Below are positions 28,200-37,084 of a stretch of 40,441 bases of DNA, piece after piece. A program made the translations under genes and the position numbers. Below the pieces are notes generated by a model. That model saw only the letters and a list, made by a program, of their open reading frames with translations. It did not search any database and was not told where the DNA came from. The stretch is from CAG-411 sp963643465 (GTDB lineage: Bacteria > Bacillota > Clostridia > Lachnospirales > Lachnospiraceae): positions 1-40,441 of the forward strand of contig CAVIJT010000021.1 of NCBI GenBank assembly GCA_963643465.1, given 5' to 3'. Positions within the stretch are counted from its first letter, which is position 1. Each line of letters opens with the position of its first letter.

Positions 28200-28654
28200 T
28201 AACGGAACAGTTAAATACTAGACTGGAATACATTGCCGGTGTAGATGCAACGCTATCCAGTGCGGTTGCTACAGCGGTGCTTGAAAAACTGTCTAAAATC
28301 GGTTTGGAGAGTGATATTGAGAGTGGAGATTTATTTCTCTTGACCTTATCAATGCAGTCCATGAGACAAAGAATACGCAATGAATGCAATGTTGCAGAAG
28401 TGCCAGAAGGTCTTTTTTATGTGTATGTAGATATGACGATTGGCGACTATCTCAACACACTTTATTGTATGGGAAAATTGGATATTGACGGTCTTGATTT
28501 GCAAGGGCTTGTATCTTCTATTGATTTAGGAGATGCAAGCATAAGCTATTCCGATAGCTCGGATGATTTGAGTGCAGATGCTAAGTTCCGGTTACTGGTA
28601 GAGATTTTAAAGAAAGGTCGTGATTTTGCGTGTTATCGAAAGTTCAAGTGGTAA
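28196..28654 (+). CDS. Head-tail connector (adaptor) protein
   Basis: 152 aa, GTG start at 28196 overlapping the previous stop. Helical protein with an acidic middle: residues 1-60 (AVATAVLEKLSKIGLESDIE) and SMQSMRQRIRNECNVAEVPEGL, which resembles gp6/YqbG-type adaptors that dock onto the portal. Position after the capsid gene supports this. Confidence 0.75.
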   Translation: MITEQLNTRLEYIAGVDATLSSAVATAVLEKLSKIGLESDIESGDLFLLTLSMQSMRQRIRNECNVAEVPEGLFYVYVDMTIGDYLNTLYCMGKLDIDGLDLQGLVSSIDLGDASISYSDSSDDLSADAKFRLLVEILKKGRDFACYRKFKW

Positions 28655-29013
28655 AAGCACGTAAGGCTTTGGAAGATTTATATATCGGAAAAGCTACCGT
28701 TGTAGTGAAGGAAGAATATGAGCGACCAAACGGTTCCATGGGATTTTACGACAAGACAATTATAGAAAATGAGCCATGCAGGGTGTCGTACAAAGACGTA
28801 TCGCAGGCAAATAGTGACGGTACAGTTGCTACTACACAACAAGTAATTAAGCTATTCCTAGCGCCGGAGCATGACATTCCGTGTGGCTCTAAGATTGTGG
28901 TGGAGCAGAATGGACGTACAAATGAGTATATTCGTTCTGGAAAGCCAGCGGTCTATGAAACGCATCAAGAAATTGCACTGGAAGAGTTTGGTGGTGGTAA
29001 TAATGAGTGTTGA
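28630..29013 (+). CDS. Head closure (stopper) protein, XkdH/YqbH-like
   Basis: 127 aa from the GTG at 28630 (or the GTG at 28648), overlapping the adaptor by 25 bp. A short N-terminal helix precedes a beta-barrel (YKDVSQANSDGTVATTQQVI, then KLFLAPEHDIPCGSKIVVEQ), the usual shape of stopper proteins that seal the filled head. Confidence 0.75.
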   Translation: MLSKVQVVKARKALEDLYIGKATVVVKEEYERPNGSMGFYDKTIIENEPCRVSYKDVSQANSDGTVATTQQVIKLFLAPEHDIPCGSKIVVEQNGRTNEYIRSGKPAVYETHQEIALEEFGGGNNEC

Positions 29014-29440
29014 TTATTCCCAACTGGAAGCGTTCAAAAAGAACGTGGAAAAATACAAGAATGAACAGGTAGACCAATTTATGATTTCTTGTAGTAAGGA
29101 ACTAGCTGCGAGATTACTTACAAAAGTGGTAAAACGCACACCTGTAGATAGTGGTTATTTGCGTAGAGGGTGGACCGCTGGAACAAAACAGAGTCCCCCC
29201 AAATATGTAGATTCCTTGACAATTGTTCGGAATGGAAGGTCTTATGAGATTACCATATCTAATTCAGTCGAATATAGCGTGTATATTGAATACGGGCACA
29301 GAGTTAAGAAAAAAGATGGTTGGGGATGGGTAGAAGGACACCGAATGCTTAGTATACCCGTAGATGAAATCAAAGCATCCTCACAGGAAATTTTAGAGAA
29401 AAAACTTCAAAAATTCATGAAAGAGGTGTTCAGGAATTGA
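29003..29440 (+). CDS. HK97 gp10-like neck protein
   Basis: 145 aa from the ATG at 29003, inside the previous gene's end; GGTGGTGG lies just upstream. Typical signature RTPVDSGYLRRGWTAG, then the strand-rich ISNSVEYSVYIEYGHR (usual Y-A-x-Y-x-E-x-G-H motif) and a C-terminal helix. Tail-completion/neck role in HK97-like assembly. Confidence 0.88.
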   Translation: MSVDYSQLEAFKKNVEKYKNEQVDQFMISCSKELAARLLTKVVKRTPVDSGYLRRGWTAGTKQSPPKYVDSLTIVRNGRSYEITISNSVEYSVYIEYGHRVKKKDGWGWVEGHRMLSIPVDEIKASSQEILEKKLQKFMKEVFRN

Positions 29441-29904
29441 GAACGCAAGAAGTAATAGACGGAGTTATCAAAGCAATCCGGGATAACGACTTGGCATATA
29501 GAATATATACAGAAAAAGTAGAGCAGGGTTTAAAAGCACCCTGCTTTTCTGTTAAGTGCTTTAACAGTCGGTCACAGAGTAAGTTTAACACGCGTGTCCT
29601 GAAAACATACATGATTAGCATATCTTATTTCCCTCAATCAGATACGGATGCACGCACAGAGTGCATGGCTGTTTGGGACGTGCTTTCAGAAGCACTTGAT
29701 ACAATCAGTGTGGGAAATTCACTTGTACATTGTAAAGATGAAATTGACTATGAAATTGTGGATGATGTGCTTGTATGTACTGCAACATATGAGTTGCTTT
29801 GCAACAGAGTAAACGAAACCGGAGAATTGATGGAGACATTGGAATATGAAGGAGTGATAGACAATGGCAACAAAGACAAAGGAGAGTACGGATTCCGTGT
29901 TTAG
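29437..29904 (+). CDS. Tail terminator-like protein (DUF6838/XkdJ-like)
   Basis: 155 aa, TTG start at 29437 overlapping the previous stop, with CAGGAA upstream. Alpha/beta protein opening VIDGVIKAIRDNDLAYRIYT and containing SISYFPQSDTDARTECMAVW, as in the phage tail-terminator family found before the sheath gene. It should cap the growing tail and join it to the neck. Confidence 0.78.
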   Translation: MRTQEVIDGVIKAIRDNDLAYRIYTEKVEQGLKAPCFSVKCFNSRSQSKFNTRVLKTYMISISYFPQSDTDARTECMAVWDVLSEALDTISVGNSLVHCKDEIDYEIVDDVLVCTATYELLCNRVNETGELMETLEYEGVIDNGNKDKGEYGFRV

Positions 29905-30043
29905 CAAGGAGCAATTGGTAAACTCCAAGAAGTATAGCAAATATCGAGATTTTTTGGAAGGAAATCTTGATGCTAAAAAAAGCTATTCTTTCAAAGAAGT
30001 TGACAAAATGATTAAAGATTTTTACGGAAGGAGTGATAAGTAA
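29864..30043 (+). CDS. Small tail protein upstream of the sheath
   Basis: 59 aa, ATG at 29864 within the previous gene, stop overlapping the sheath start (TAATG). Sequence opens MATKTKESTDSVFSKEQLVN and contains KYRDFLEGNL. Similar small proteins sit just before the sheath gene in PBSX and phiCD119-like phages. Function unknown. Confidence 0.72.
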   Translation: MATKTKESTDSVFSKEQLVNSKKYSKYRDFLEGNLDAKKSYSFKEVDKMIKDFYGRSDK

Positions 30044-31329
30044 TGGCATTAGGTGGTGGAACATTTACAATACAGAATAAAGAACTACCGGGAGCATATT
30101 TTAACTTTATTTCAAAATTAACAGCAAGCGCGACACTTGGAGATAGAGGTGTGGTTGGAATTGGACTGGATTTGAATTGGGGAGAAGATGACAAGATAAT
30201 TGATGTGTCTTTGGCGGACTTCCAGAAATACAGTCGAAGCATCTTTGGTTACACATACGACAGTGCAGAGTTGCAGGAACTTAGAGAGTTATTCTGTTAT
30301 GCGAAAAAACTCCATATCTACAAACTTACCAGTGGTGGTGGGAAAGCTACAAACGACTTTGCTACGGCAAAATGTAGCGGTACTAGAGGAAATGATTTAA
30401 AGGTAGTGATTTCTTCTAATGTTGATGATACAAGCGCATTTGATGTGGTGTTGTATTTAGGAACAAAGAAAGTGGATAGCCAAACGGTAAAGGCAGCAGG
30501 GGAACTCACGGACAACTCCTATGTTGAATGGAATAAAACTGCTGTATTAGCAGTGACAGCCGGGACACCTTTAGCGGGAGGTACAAATGGAACATCGGAT
30601 GCGGATGCACACCAAACTTTCCTTGATAAGCTAGAAAGTTATACCGACACAAACACAATTGCATATGCAGGAGACAATGAAGCTATCAAGAAACTTTATG
30701 CAGCGTATGCAAAACGTATGCGTGATGAAATTGGTATCAAAATGCAAGCGGTTGTTTATAACTACCGGGCGGATGATTTTTCTGTTGTAAACGTCAAAAA
30801 CAGTGCAAAACTTGTATATTGGGTAGCCGGCGTAAACGCTGGTACAGCAGTAAATAAGTCAGCAGACAACCTTGCATACAATGGGGAATTAGATGTAAAC
30901 ACAGAATACACACAGGATGAACTCAAAGCGTGTATCAAGGCTGGTGAATTTGTGCTGCATAAGGTGGATGATGAAGTTCATGTGTTATTGGATATCAATT
31001 CGTATGTAAGTGTTACAGATGAACAGGGAGAATTGTTCCAAGACAATCAAACCATCCGAATTATTGACAGCATAGCAGCTTCAATAGCTTCGGTATTTAA
31101 CAAAAAGTATTCCGGTAGAGTACCAAATAAAAAAACAGGAAGAGTTTCTTTGTGGGCAGATATTGTAAAGGTATTCAAAGAATTAGTTAAAAATGGAGCT
31201 ATTGAAGAGTTTAATGCAGAGGATATCATAGTCGAGCAGGGAGATACAAAAAAATCCGTAGCGGTATCAGCAGCGGCAACTACAGTTGGGGCAATGTGTA
31301 AACTGTATATGACTACCACGTTATCGTAG
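30043..31329 (+). CDS. Tail sheath protein (XkdK-like)
   Basis: 428 aa with ribosome site AAGGAG. Opens LGGGTFTIQNKELPGAYFNF and holds the sheath-type C-terminal half (QDNQTIRIIDSIAASIASVF, then KYSGRVPNKKTGRVSLWADI). Its presence defines a contractile tail: rings of sheath around the tube shorten on infection. Length matches short-sheath PBSX/XkdK relatives. Confidence 0.92.
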   Translation: MALGGGTFTIQNKELPGAYFNFISKLTASATLGDRGVVGIGLDLNWGEDDKIIDVSLADFQKYSRSIFGYTYDSAELQELRELFCYAKKLHIYKLTSGGGKATNDFATAKCSGTRGNDLKVVISSNVDDTSAFDVVLYLGTKKVDSQTVKAAGELTDNSYVEWNKTAVLAVTAGTPLAGGTNGTSDADAHQTFLDKLESYTDTNTIAYAGDNEAIKKLYAAYAKRMRDEIGIKMQAVVYNYRADDFSVVNVKNSAKLVYWVAGVNAGTAVNKSADNLAYNGELDVNTEYTQDELKACIKAGEFVLHKVDDEVHVLLDINSYVSVTDEQGELFQDNQTIRIIDSIAASIASVFNKKYSGRVPNKKTGRVSLWADIVKVFKELVKNGAIEEFNAEDIIVEQGDTKKSVAVSAAATTVGAMCKLYMTTTLS

Positions 31330-31347
31330 AGAGGAGTGTGCTAGAAC

Positions 31348-31824
31348 ATGAGAAAAACAATGAGAGTAGATGATGCGCCTCGGGCAAATTGTGCGGAATT
31401 CTATTGTACAATTGACGGACAGAGAAGAAACATGTTATCAGCCAAGAAGTTTGAAGTAAAGGCAACACCGACTTTAGCAGATGTAAAAGCATTGGGAATG
31501 TTGGTTACAGGCAAGAAGGCAACAGGTTTAGAGTTAAAATTCAATTGTACTGTATATAAGTGCTCCAGTATGTTTGATGATATTATCACAGAGTTTAAAG
31601 ATACAGGGATTATGCCACGTTTCGAAGCACAGATAACCTCTAGTGATGCGGCATCAGATATTGGTGCAGACACAAAAGTTTATCATGACTGTATTATTTC
31701 CGGAGATGTGTTATTGAGTATGTTTGATGAAAGTGGAGATTTTATCAAACAGGAAATCGAAGGATATGCAATGGATTACGACCATCAAGAAAAATATACA
31801 GACCCAGATTACATGGGAGATTAA
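31348..31824 (+). CDS. Tail tube protein (XkdM-like)
   Basis: 158 aa, ribosome site GAGAGGAG. AEFYCTIDGQRRNMLSAKKF with a central MLVTGKKATGLELKF and a closing DYDHQEKYTDPDYM segment match XkdM tube proteins: a beta-barrel that stacks as hexameric rings to form the DNA channel inside the sheath. Confidence 0.9.
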   Translation: MRKTMRVDDAPRANCAEFYCTIDGQRRNMLSAKKFEVKATPTLADVKALGMLVTGKKATGLELKFNCTVYKCSSMFDDIITEFKDTGIMPRFEAQITSSDAASDIGADTKVYHDCIISGDVLLSMFDESGDFIKQEIEGYAMDYDHQEKYTDPDYMGD

Positions 31825-31830
31825 CGAATA

Positions 31831-31887
31831 TGCGGTTTGATAGGTGCAATCTGACAAGTGCCTTACCTCCGGGCATTTCAAACCGCA
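31831..31887 (+). other. Hairpin in the tube-chaperone gap
   Basis: TGCGGTTTGA (31831-31840) and TCAAACCGCA (31878-31887) form a perfect 10-bp stem around a 37-nt loop that itself can pair (AGGT/ACCT, TGCC/GGCA). There is no T run, so it is not a normal terminator. It may mark RNA processing or reduce transcription between the abundant tube protein and the chaperone. Confidence 0.6.
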
Positions 31888-31924
31888 AATTGCGAGGTGC
31901 AAAAAGAAGAAAGGAAGATAAACA

Positions 31925-32356
31925 ATGAGCAATTTAACATTATTTTTAAAGAAGAACAAAAAGACAAGAGAGAATAAATTTTACGCACCAACAAAAAGCC
32001 TTTTAGATGAGAACGGAGAACCTTTGAAGTGGGAATTCCGTCATGTGCCAACAAAGGAAATTGATAAGATTACAGAGGGCTGCACGATTGAGGTACCAGT
32101 CACCGGAAAACCAGGAGTGTACCGTCCAAAGGTGAATAATACAAAATTCATAGAACAACTTATCATTAAATCTACCGTAGTGCCGGACCTTTACAATGCA
32201 GAATTACAAGACAGCTACGGAGTAATGACACCAGAAGCGTTATTAAAAGAAATGGTAGATGATCCGGTTGAGTATAATTCTCTTGCTGAATTTGTTAAAA
32301 ACTTTGGTGGTGATAGTGAAACACTTAGCGACAAGGTAGAAGCAGCAAAAAACTGA
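31925..32356 (+). CDS. Tail assembly chaperone, short form (XkdN-like)
   Basis: 143 aa, ribosome site AAAGGAAG. Opens LFLKKNKKTRENKFYAPTKS and matches the XkdN-like chaperones: ITEGCTIEVPVTGKPGVYRP, VVPDLYNAELQDSYGVMTPE. It ends at TGA (32354-32356), directly behind a slippery heptamer. Binds and guides the tape-measure protein during tail assembly. Confidence 0.9.
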   Translation: MSNLTLFLKKNKKTRENKFYAPTKSLLDENGEPLKWEFRHVPTKEIDKITEGCTIEVPVTGKPGVYRPKVNNTKFIEQLIIKSTVVPDLYNAELQDSYGVMTPEALLKEMVDDPVEYNSLAEFVKNFGGDSETLSDKVEAAKN

Positions 32357-32535
32357 TCGAGAGCGATGGAGAAGCAGCATATCTTTTCCATGCGCTCAAC
32401 AGATTGCACATTCTTCCTAGCCAATGGTTAAAAATGGAGCAGGAAGAAAAGGCATTTATAATTGCATCCATAGATATATATGTAGAGCAGAAAAAAGAAG
32501 AAGAGAAAAAATTAAAAAATAGCATGAAGAGATAG
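31925..32535 (+). CDS. Tail assembly chaperone, -1 frameshift long form
   Basis: Join of 31925-32353 and 32353-32535, 203 aa. The slippery heptamer A-AAA-AAC (32347-32353) lies in the correct phase just before the short form's stop. Seven bases on, GAGCGATGGA (32361-32370) pairs with TCCATGCGCTC (32387-32397) with one bulged base, a classic stimulating hairpin. After the slip the frame runs 60 codons (LIESDGEAAYLFHALNRLHI to KLKNSMKR). This is the G/GT pattern needed for tail length control in many phages. Confidence 0.85.
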
Positions 32536-32573
32536 GCTGATATGGTCTATCTCTTTTTTGAGGCGGTGAGAAT

Positions 32574-34445
32574 GTGACAGGAATAGGAACAAGTATCAGC
32601 ATTGATGATATGCTTACTCCTCAGTTGGGTAATATGATATCTGCATTAGACAACACGATAGAGCATTTCAAGGATTTGGATATTGCGTCAAATTCGGTAG
32701 CACATATCAGAGTAAACACAGATGGCTTGGTTGAACTTGAAACAGAGGTCAGAGAGACAGAAAACAGCTTTCGTTCGCTTGGTAGCGTGATTGCAGGATT
32801 AGGACTGGGTTATTTGTTGAAAGAACAATTCACCAGTGCGGTTGAGTATGCCTCTGATTTAACAGAAGTGCAGAATGTTGTTGATGTTACATTTGGCGAA
32901 ACTTCTCGGCAAATAAATGAGTGGGCGCAAGGTACGCTTGACTCTGTAGGTTTATCTGAACTGTCAGCAAAACAATACGCAGGAACTATGGGTGCAATGC
33001 TGAAATCGAGTGGACTTACTGGTGATGCTGTGAATGATATGTCTATGAGTATTACTGAGCTTGCAGGAGACATGGCATCTTTTTATAACTTAGATACTGA
33101 CGCGGCATTTGAAAAAATCCGTAGCGGTATCAGTGGTGAGACGGAGCCTTTGAAACAGCTAGGTATCAATATGTCGGTTGCCAACCTAGAAGCGTATGCG
33201 TTGTCTCAAGGAATTAATACAGCATATTCGGAAATGTCCCAAGCAGAGCAGACTACGTTACGTTACAACTATTTAATGCAACAAACAGCAGATGCGCAAG
33301 GAGATTATGCAAGGAATTCTGATAGTTACGCAAACCAAGTAAGACACCTAGGAGAGGCGTGGCAGGCATTCACTGGTGAGTTGGCTAGTGATGTGCTTCC
33401 TATATTGAATGAAGTTGTTGGTACGCTCGGAGACGGTGTGCAATTTTTAAGTGATAATTGGAATGTTTTAGCTCCTTTGCTTGGAGGAATCATAGCTATT
33501 ACAGGAGTGTATTTGGTTCAAGCAAATGCGGCTGCTGTCGCAACTGGTATATGGACTACGGCACAGAATATATTTAATGCAGTTATGTCGGCAAATCCGA
33601 TAGCGAAAATCATAATGGCAGTTACCGCACTTATAGCTGTGATATATGCAATTGTAGGAGCAATCAATAATGTCACTGGTGAAACATATAGTGCCACCGG
33701 GATTATTTTCGGAGCCATAGCAACTGTAGGTGCAGCAATTTTTAATGTAGTCATTGGAGTGATAAATGGCATTATTGGTATGGGAGTGGAATTGTGGAAT
33801 TTCATAGCATCTTTTGCTAACTTTTTCGGAAATGTGTTCAATGACCCTATCGGAGCAATCGCGCGCTTGTTTATTGATTTATTCGACACAATAGTCAGTG
33901 TTGTACAAAGTGCGGCATCAATCATAGACACGGTGCTAGGAACAGATTATTCGGGGGCGTTACAAGGATTTCGTAATGATATGCAAGACTGGGTTGACGA
34001 GACCGTTGGAGAACAGACAGAGTATGTAGCAAAACTGGATGCAACGGACTGTACCATAGACAGAGCTAGTTACGAAGATGCGTGGAACGCAGGTTACAAT
34101 GCAGGTGATAATTTGTTCGGTAGTAGTGACGGAAACGAAGAACAAAATTTCACAGCAAATCTAAACTCAAATGATGACTTGAGTAATATAGCAGCAAGCA
34201 CAGCAGAAACCGCAGATACGACAGCAGCAATAGCAGATAGCCTTGATATTACCGCACAGAGCATTAAGTATATCAAAGATTTCGCAGAACAGAGAGCAAT
34301 CAACAGATACACAGGAACAACAGTAAGTGTGGAAATGACGAACCATAACTCAATATCAAGTGATACAGATGTAGACAGCATTGCGAGACGTCTCGTTGAC
34401 GTTCTGAACACAGAAATTAACACAAGTATGGAAGGAGTGCATTGA
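32574..34445 (+). CDS. Tape measure protein
   Basis: 623 aa, GTG at 32574 with GAGGCGGTGAG upstream. The N-terminal 300 residues match the tail-length tape measure family (VEYASDLTEVQNVVDVTFGE, YAGTMGAMLKSSGLTGDAVN, FEKIRSGISGETEPLKQLGI). Membrane-like helices follow near 310-420, rich in A/I/V, used in DNA ejection, and a threonine/serine-rich tail ends it. At about 1.5 angstrom per residue it would set a roughly 90-nm tail (inference). Confidence 0.93.
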   Translation: MTGIGTSISIDDMLTPQLGNMISALDNTIEHFKDLDIASNSVAHIRVNTDGLVELETEVRETENSFRSLGSVIAGLGLGYLLKEQFTSAVEYASDLTEVQNVVDVTFGETSRQINEWAQGTLDSVGLSELSAKQYAGTMGAMLKSSGLTGDAVNDMSMSITELAGDMASFYNLDTDAAFEKIRSGISGETEPLKQLGINMSVANLEAYALSQGINTAYSEMSQAEQTTLRYNYLMQQTADAQGDYARNSDSYANQVRHLGEAWQAFTGELASDVLPILNEVVGTLGDGVQFLSDNWNVLAPLLGGIIAITGVYLVQANAAAVATGIWTTAQNIFNAVMSANPIAKIIMAVTALIAVIYAIVGAINNVTGETYSATGIIFGAIATVGAAIFNVVIGVINGIIGMGVELWNFIASFANFFGNVFNDPIGAIARLFIDLFDTIVSVVQSAASIIDTVLGTDYSGALQGFRNDMQDWVDETVGEQTEYVAKLDATDCTIDRASYEDAWNAGYNAGDNLFGSSDGNEEQNFTANLNSNDDLSNIAASTAETADTTAAIADSLDITAQSIKYIKDFAEQRAINRYTGTTVSVEMTNHNSISSDTDVDSIARRLVDVLNTEINTSMEGVH

Positions 34446-34446
34446 G

Positions 34447-35157
34447 ATGGCATATGTAGTTAAATTGGGCGGAATTCAGCTTCCAATTCCACCAAGTAAG
34501 ATTACTTGGAAGGGCAAGACTGGGAATAAGACAGTAACCCTAATTAACGAAGGGGAAGTAAATACGTTGAAGGACCCTAAACTTACAACGATTGATTTTG
34601 ATGTACTTCTTCCTATGGTTCCTTATTCATTTACACACGGTGAGGCAAAGGAAGCGTCTTATTACATTGAGAAGATTGAAGGGTTTAAAACATCAAAAAA
34701 GCCTGTAACCTTTTCGGTAAATAGAAAATTCCCCAATGGTACAGTTATCCATAAAAATTCTTTAAAAGTTACCGTTGAAGATACGGATATTGAGGAGAAT
34801 TCAGAAAATGGGTTTGATGTTAAATATTCTATCAGTCTAAAAAAGTATGTAGCTTACGGAGCAAAGAAGGTAAAAGTAAAAAATAACAAGGTAAAAAAGA
34901 AGAAGGTCAAAAAAGCAAAAGGAGAGGCGTTTAACCAATCCAAAATCACAATCGAATACGTGATAAAAAAGCCATGCAATACACTAATGTTGATTGCAAA
35001 GAAATTTTACAACGAAACAGGAGCAGCATATCAAAAGAAAATATACAATGCAAACAAAAAAGTAATCGAGGCAGCAGCTAAAAAAAATGGTAGAAAAACA
35101 AGCGCCAATGGAAAATACCTGTACGAAGGTACAAAGTTGCAGATTCCTTGTAGCTAG
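34447..35157 (+). CDS. LysM-type baseplate protein (XkdP-like)
   Basis: 236 aa, starting 1 bp after the tape measure stop. Residues 1-140 match the XkdP N-terminus (LGGIQLPIPPSKITWKGKTG, then LLPMVPYSFTHGEAKEASYY). A very basic KKVKVKNNKVKKKKVKKAK linker leads to a LysM-like end (YVIKKPCNTLMLIAKKFYNE, ending GKYLYEGTKLQIP). LysM domains bind peptidoglycan. Sits at the tip of the tail tube. Confidence 0.85.
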   Translation: MAYVVKLGGIQLPIPPSKITWKGKTGNKTVTLINEGEVNTLKDPKLTTIDFDVLLPMVPYSFTHGEAKEASYYIEKIEGFKTSKKPVTFSVNRKFPNGTVIHKNSLKVTVEDTDIEENSENGFDVKYSISLKKYVAYGAKKVKVKNNKVKKKKVKKAKGEAFNQSKITIEYVIKKPCNTLMLIAKKFYNETGAAYQKKIYNANKKVIEAAAKKNGRKTSANGKYLYEGTKLQIPCS

Positions 35158-35169
35158 GAGGTGCAACAT

Positions 35170-36828
35170 ATGGCAGATTTAGTCAGTGTAGCGGCAAAGG
35201 AAGTCGGATATAAAGAAAGTGGAAATAACCGTACAAAATACGGAAGGTGGTATGGTGCAAATGGTCTTGCATGGTGTCACATGTTTGTGGCGTGGTGCGC
35301 ATACAAGGCAGGCGTTCTAGGCGAGTATGTACCTAGAGAGGCAGGCTGTTCCAGAGGTTGGAAGTGGTATTGCGACCACAACATGCAATCACATGTAGTT
35401 TACAATCCTGATTATCAGCCGAAGCGAAACGATATTATCTATTTTTTAAATGGAAAATCCCATGTTGGAATAGTGGAATATTTTGATAGTAAAACAGGAT
35501 TAGTACATACAATCGAAGGAAATGCAGGAAAATCATGTGATGGAGTGTATCGTTGCACGCATCATTGGAAACTTGACATCTCAATAGTTGGTTATGGTCT
35601 TGCTTCGAAGGCTTTTAAAAATGGGAAAAGCCCAAAGGCAACTAAGCCTACAAGCACAAGTACCAAAAAAAACTCCACACCTGCAGTTACAAGCACACCT
35701 GCAACAAGTTCTTCTGATAACAAAAAGAGCAATGTAGCAGATACTACTACAAAGGAAGAATTAGAATATCTAAAAAAGATATTGGCGAAATACGAAAAAT
35801 CGAAGAAATCAAACACTACAACCCAAAGTGTAACAGCAACAGTAACCGGAAGGGAAACGAGTAAAAACCTTGCGATTGCTTTATTAGTAAATCATAATAA
35901 CAAGTTTTATCAATTGCCAGTAAAAGAAGGGGCTACGGTTACATGGGAGCGAAAAGGTACTCCAGGGAAACTTAATTTTACAACTACCCTTGATAGGAAA
36001 CTGATTTCCCTTGGAGACAGCATTTCTCTTACGGTGAATAAAACAAAGTTTTTCTTTGGGTATGTGTTTACAATTAAGCCTAAACAAGATGGAACAATGG
36101 ATGTCGCTGTTTATGACCAGTTGCGATACTTTAAAAATAAAGACACATATATGTACAAGAAAAAGACAGCTACAAAATTATTGCGGATGATAGCAAAGGA
36201 TTACGGTCTGAAAGTGTATAGCGATTTACCTGATACGAAGTATGCGGCGACTAGATTTGATGATGATATGACATTGTTTGATATATACGAAAATAATCTG
36301 GACGAAACTATGTGGAGTACCGGAAAAGTGTATGTGTTGCATGACGATTACGGAAAATTGAGGATTAGGCAGCCTTGGAAGGTAAACATCCTGATTGATG
36401 AGGAAACCGGGCAAACTTACGAATACACAGATACGATTGATAGTGATGTGTATAACCAAGTGAAACTTGCCTACGATAATGACGCAACAGGAACTCAAGA
36501 ATATTTTATCAGCAAGAACAGTAAAGCGATCAACAAATGGGGACTACTTCAGTATTTTGAGAAAATAGACAGCCCTAAACTTGGTAAGCTGAAAGGGAAG
36601 GTCTTGCTGCAAGCGTATTGCAAATCAGCAAAAACAATAAGCATAAATGATTGTTTTGGTGACGTCAGAGTACGCGCTGGATGTATGTTACCAGTCATGA
36701 TGAAACTATACGATGAAAAGATAGCCAATTACATGCTAGTCGATAAAGTGACACACAAATTTAACAACGCATCGCATACGATGAATTTAGCATTGAGTGG
36801 AGGTGATTTCGATACAACAGAACAGTAG
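35170..36828 (+). CDS. Baseplate hub fused to a CHAP cell-wall hydrolase (XkdQ-like)
   Basis: 552 aa from the ATG at 35170 (CTAGGAGGT upstream). Residues 1-145 form a CHAP/NlpC-like domain with catalytic C36 in GLAWCHMFVAWC, H98 in NGKSHVGIVEYF and E116/N118 in TIEGNAG. A low-complexity S/T/P/K linker (150-205) and a short coiled coil lead to an XkdQ hub domain (ALLVNHNNKFYQLP, then GTPGKLNFTTTLDRKLISLG and DDMTLFDIYENNLDETMW). XkdQ normally lacks an enzyme; here the hub would carry its own peptidoglycan-cutting tip for DNA entry. Confidence 0.88.
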   Translation: MADLVSVAAKEVGYKESGNNRTKYGRWYGANGLAWCHMFVAWCAYKAGVLGEYVPREAGCSRGWKWYCDHNMQSHVVYNPDYQPKRNDIIYFLNGKSHVGIVEYFDSKTGLVHTIEGNAGKSCDGVYRCTHHWKLDISIVGYGLASKAFKNGKSPKATKPTSTSTKKNSTPAVTSTPATSSSDNKKSNVADTTTKEELEYLKKILAKYEKSKKSNTTTQSVTATVTGRETSKNLAIALLVNHNNKFYQLPVKEGATVTWERKGTPGKLNFTTTLDRKLISLGDSISLTVNKTKFFFGYVFTIKPKQDGTMDVAVYDQLRYFKNKDTYMYKKKTATKLLRMIAKDYGLKVYSDLPDTKYAATRFDDDMTLFDIYENNLDETMWSTGKVYVLHDDYGKLRIRQPWKVNILIDEETGQTYEYTDTIDSDVYNQVKLAYDNDATGTQEYFISKNSKAINKWGLLQYFEKIDSPKLGKLKGKVLLQAYCKSAKTISINDCFGDVRVRAGCMLPVMMKLYDEKIANYMLVDKVTHKFNNASHTMNLALSGGDFDTTEQ

Positions 36829-37084
36829 TTTACTTAAACTCATAAAAATTGCGGCGATGGATGCCTATAAGGCATCCAAGCCATGTGATGTTGTAATTGG
36901 AACGATTGCAAGCATATCTCCTGTAAAGGTAAGGCTAAACCAAAAAGCAACACTTGCAAGTGACTTTATAAGTATGACACAGACTGCAAAAAATGCGTCA
37001 CTTAGAAAGGGAGACAAGGTGCTTATGATGAGGCAGAACGGTGGACAGAAGTATTACATAATAGACAAGGTGGTGGACGAATGA
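36797..37084 (+). CDS. DUF2577 baseplate protein (XkdR-like)
   Basis: About 91-95 aa, overlapping the hub gene's end. PCDVVIGTIASISPVKVRLN and KGDKVLMMRQNGGQKYYIID match DUF2577 proteins, which follow XkdQ in PBSX-type baseplates. The start is unclear: GTGs at 36797 and 36803 have poor spacing, whereas the good ribosome site GGAGGTGAT (36799-36807) points to an ATA codon at 36812. Confidence 0.85.
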   Translation: MEVISIQQNSSLLKLIKIAAMDAYKASKPCDVVIGTIASISPVKVRLNQKATLASDFISMTQTAKNASLRKGDKVLMMRQNGGQKYYIIDKVVDE

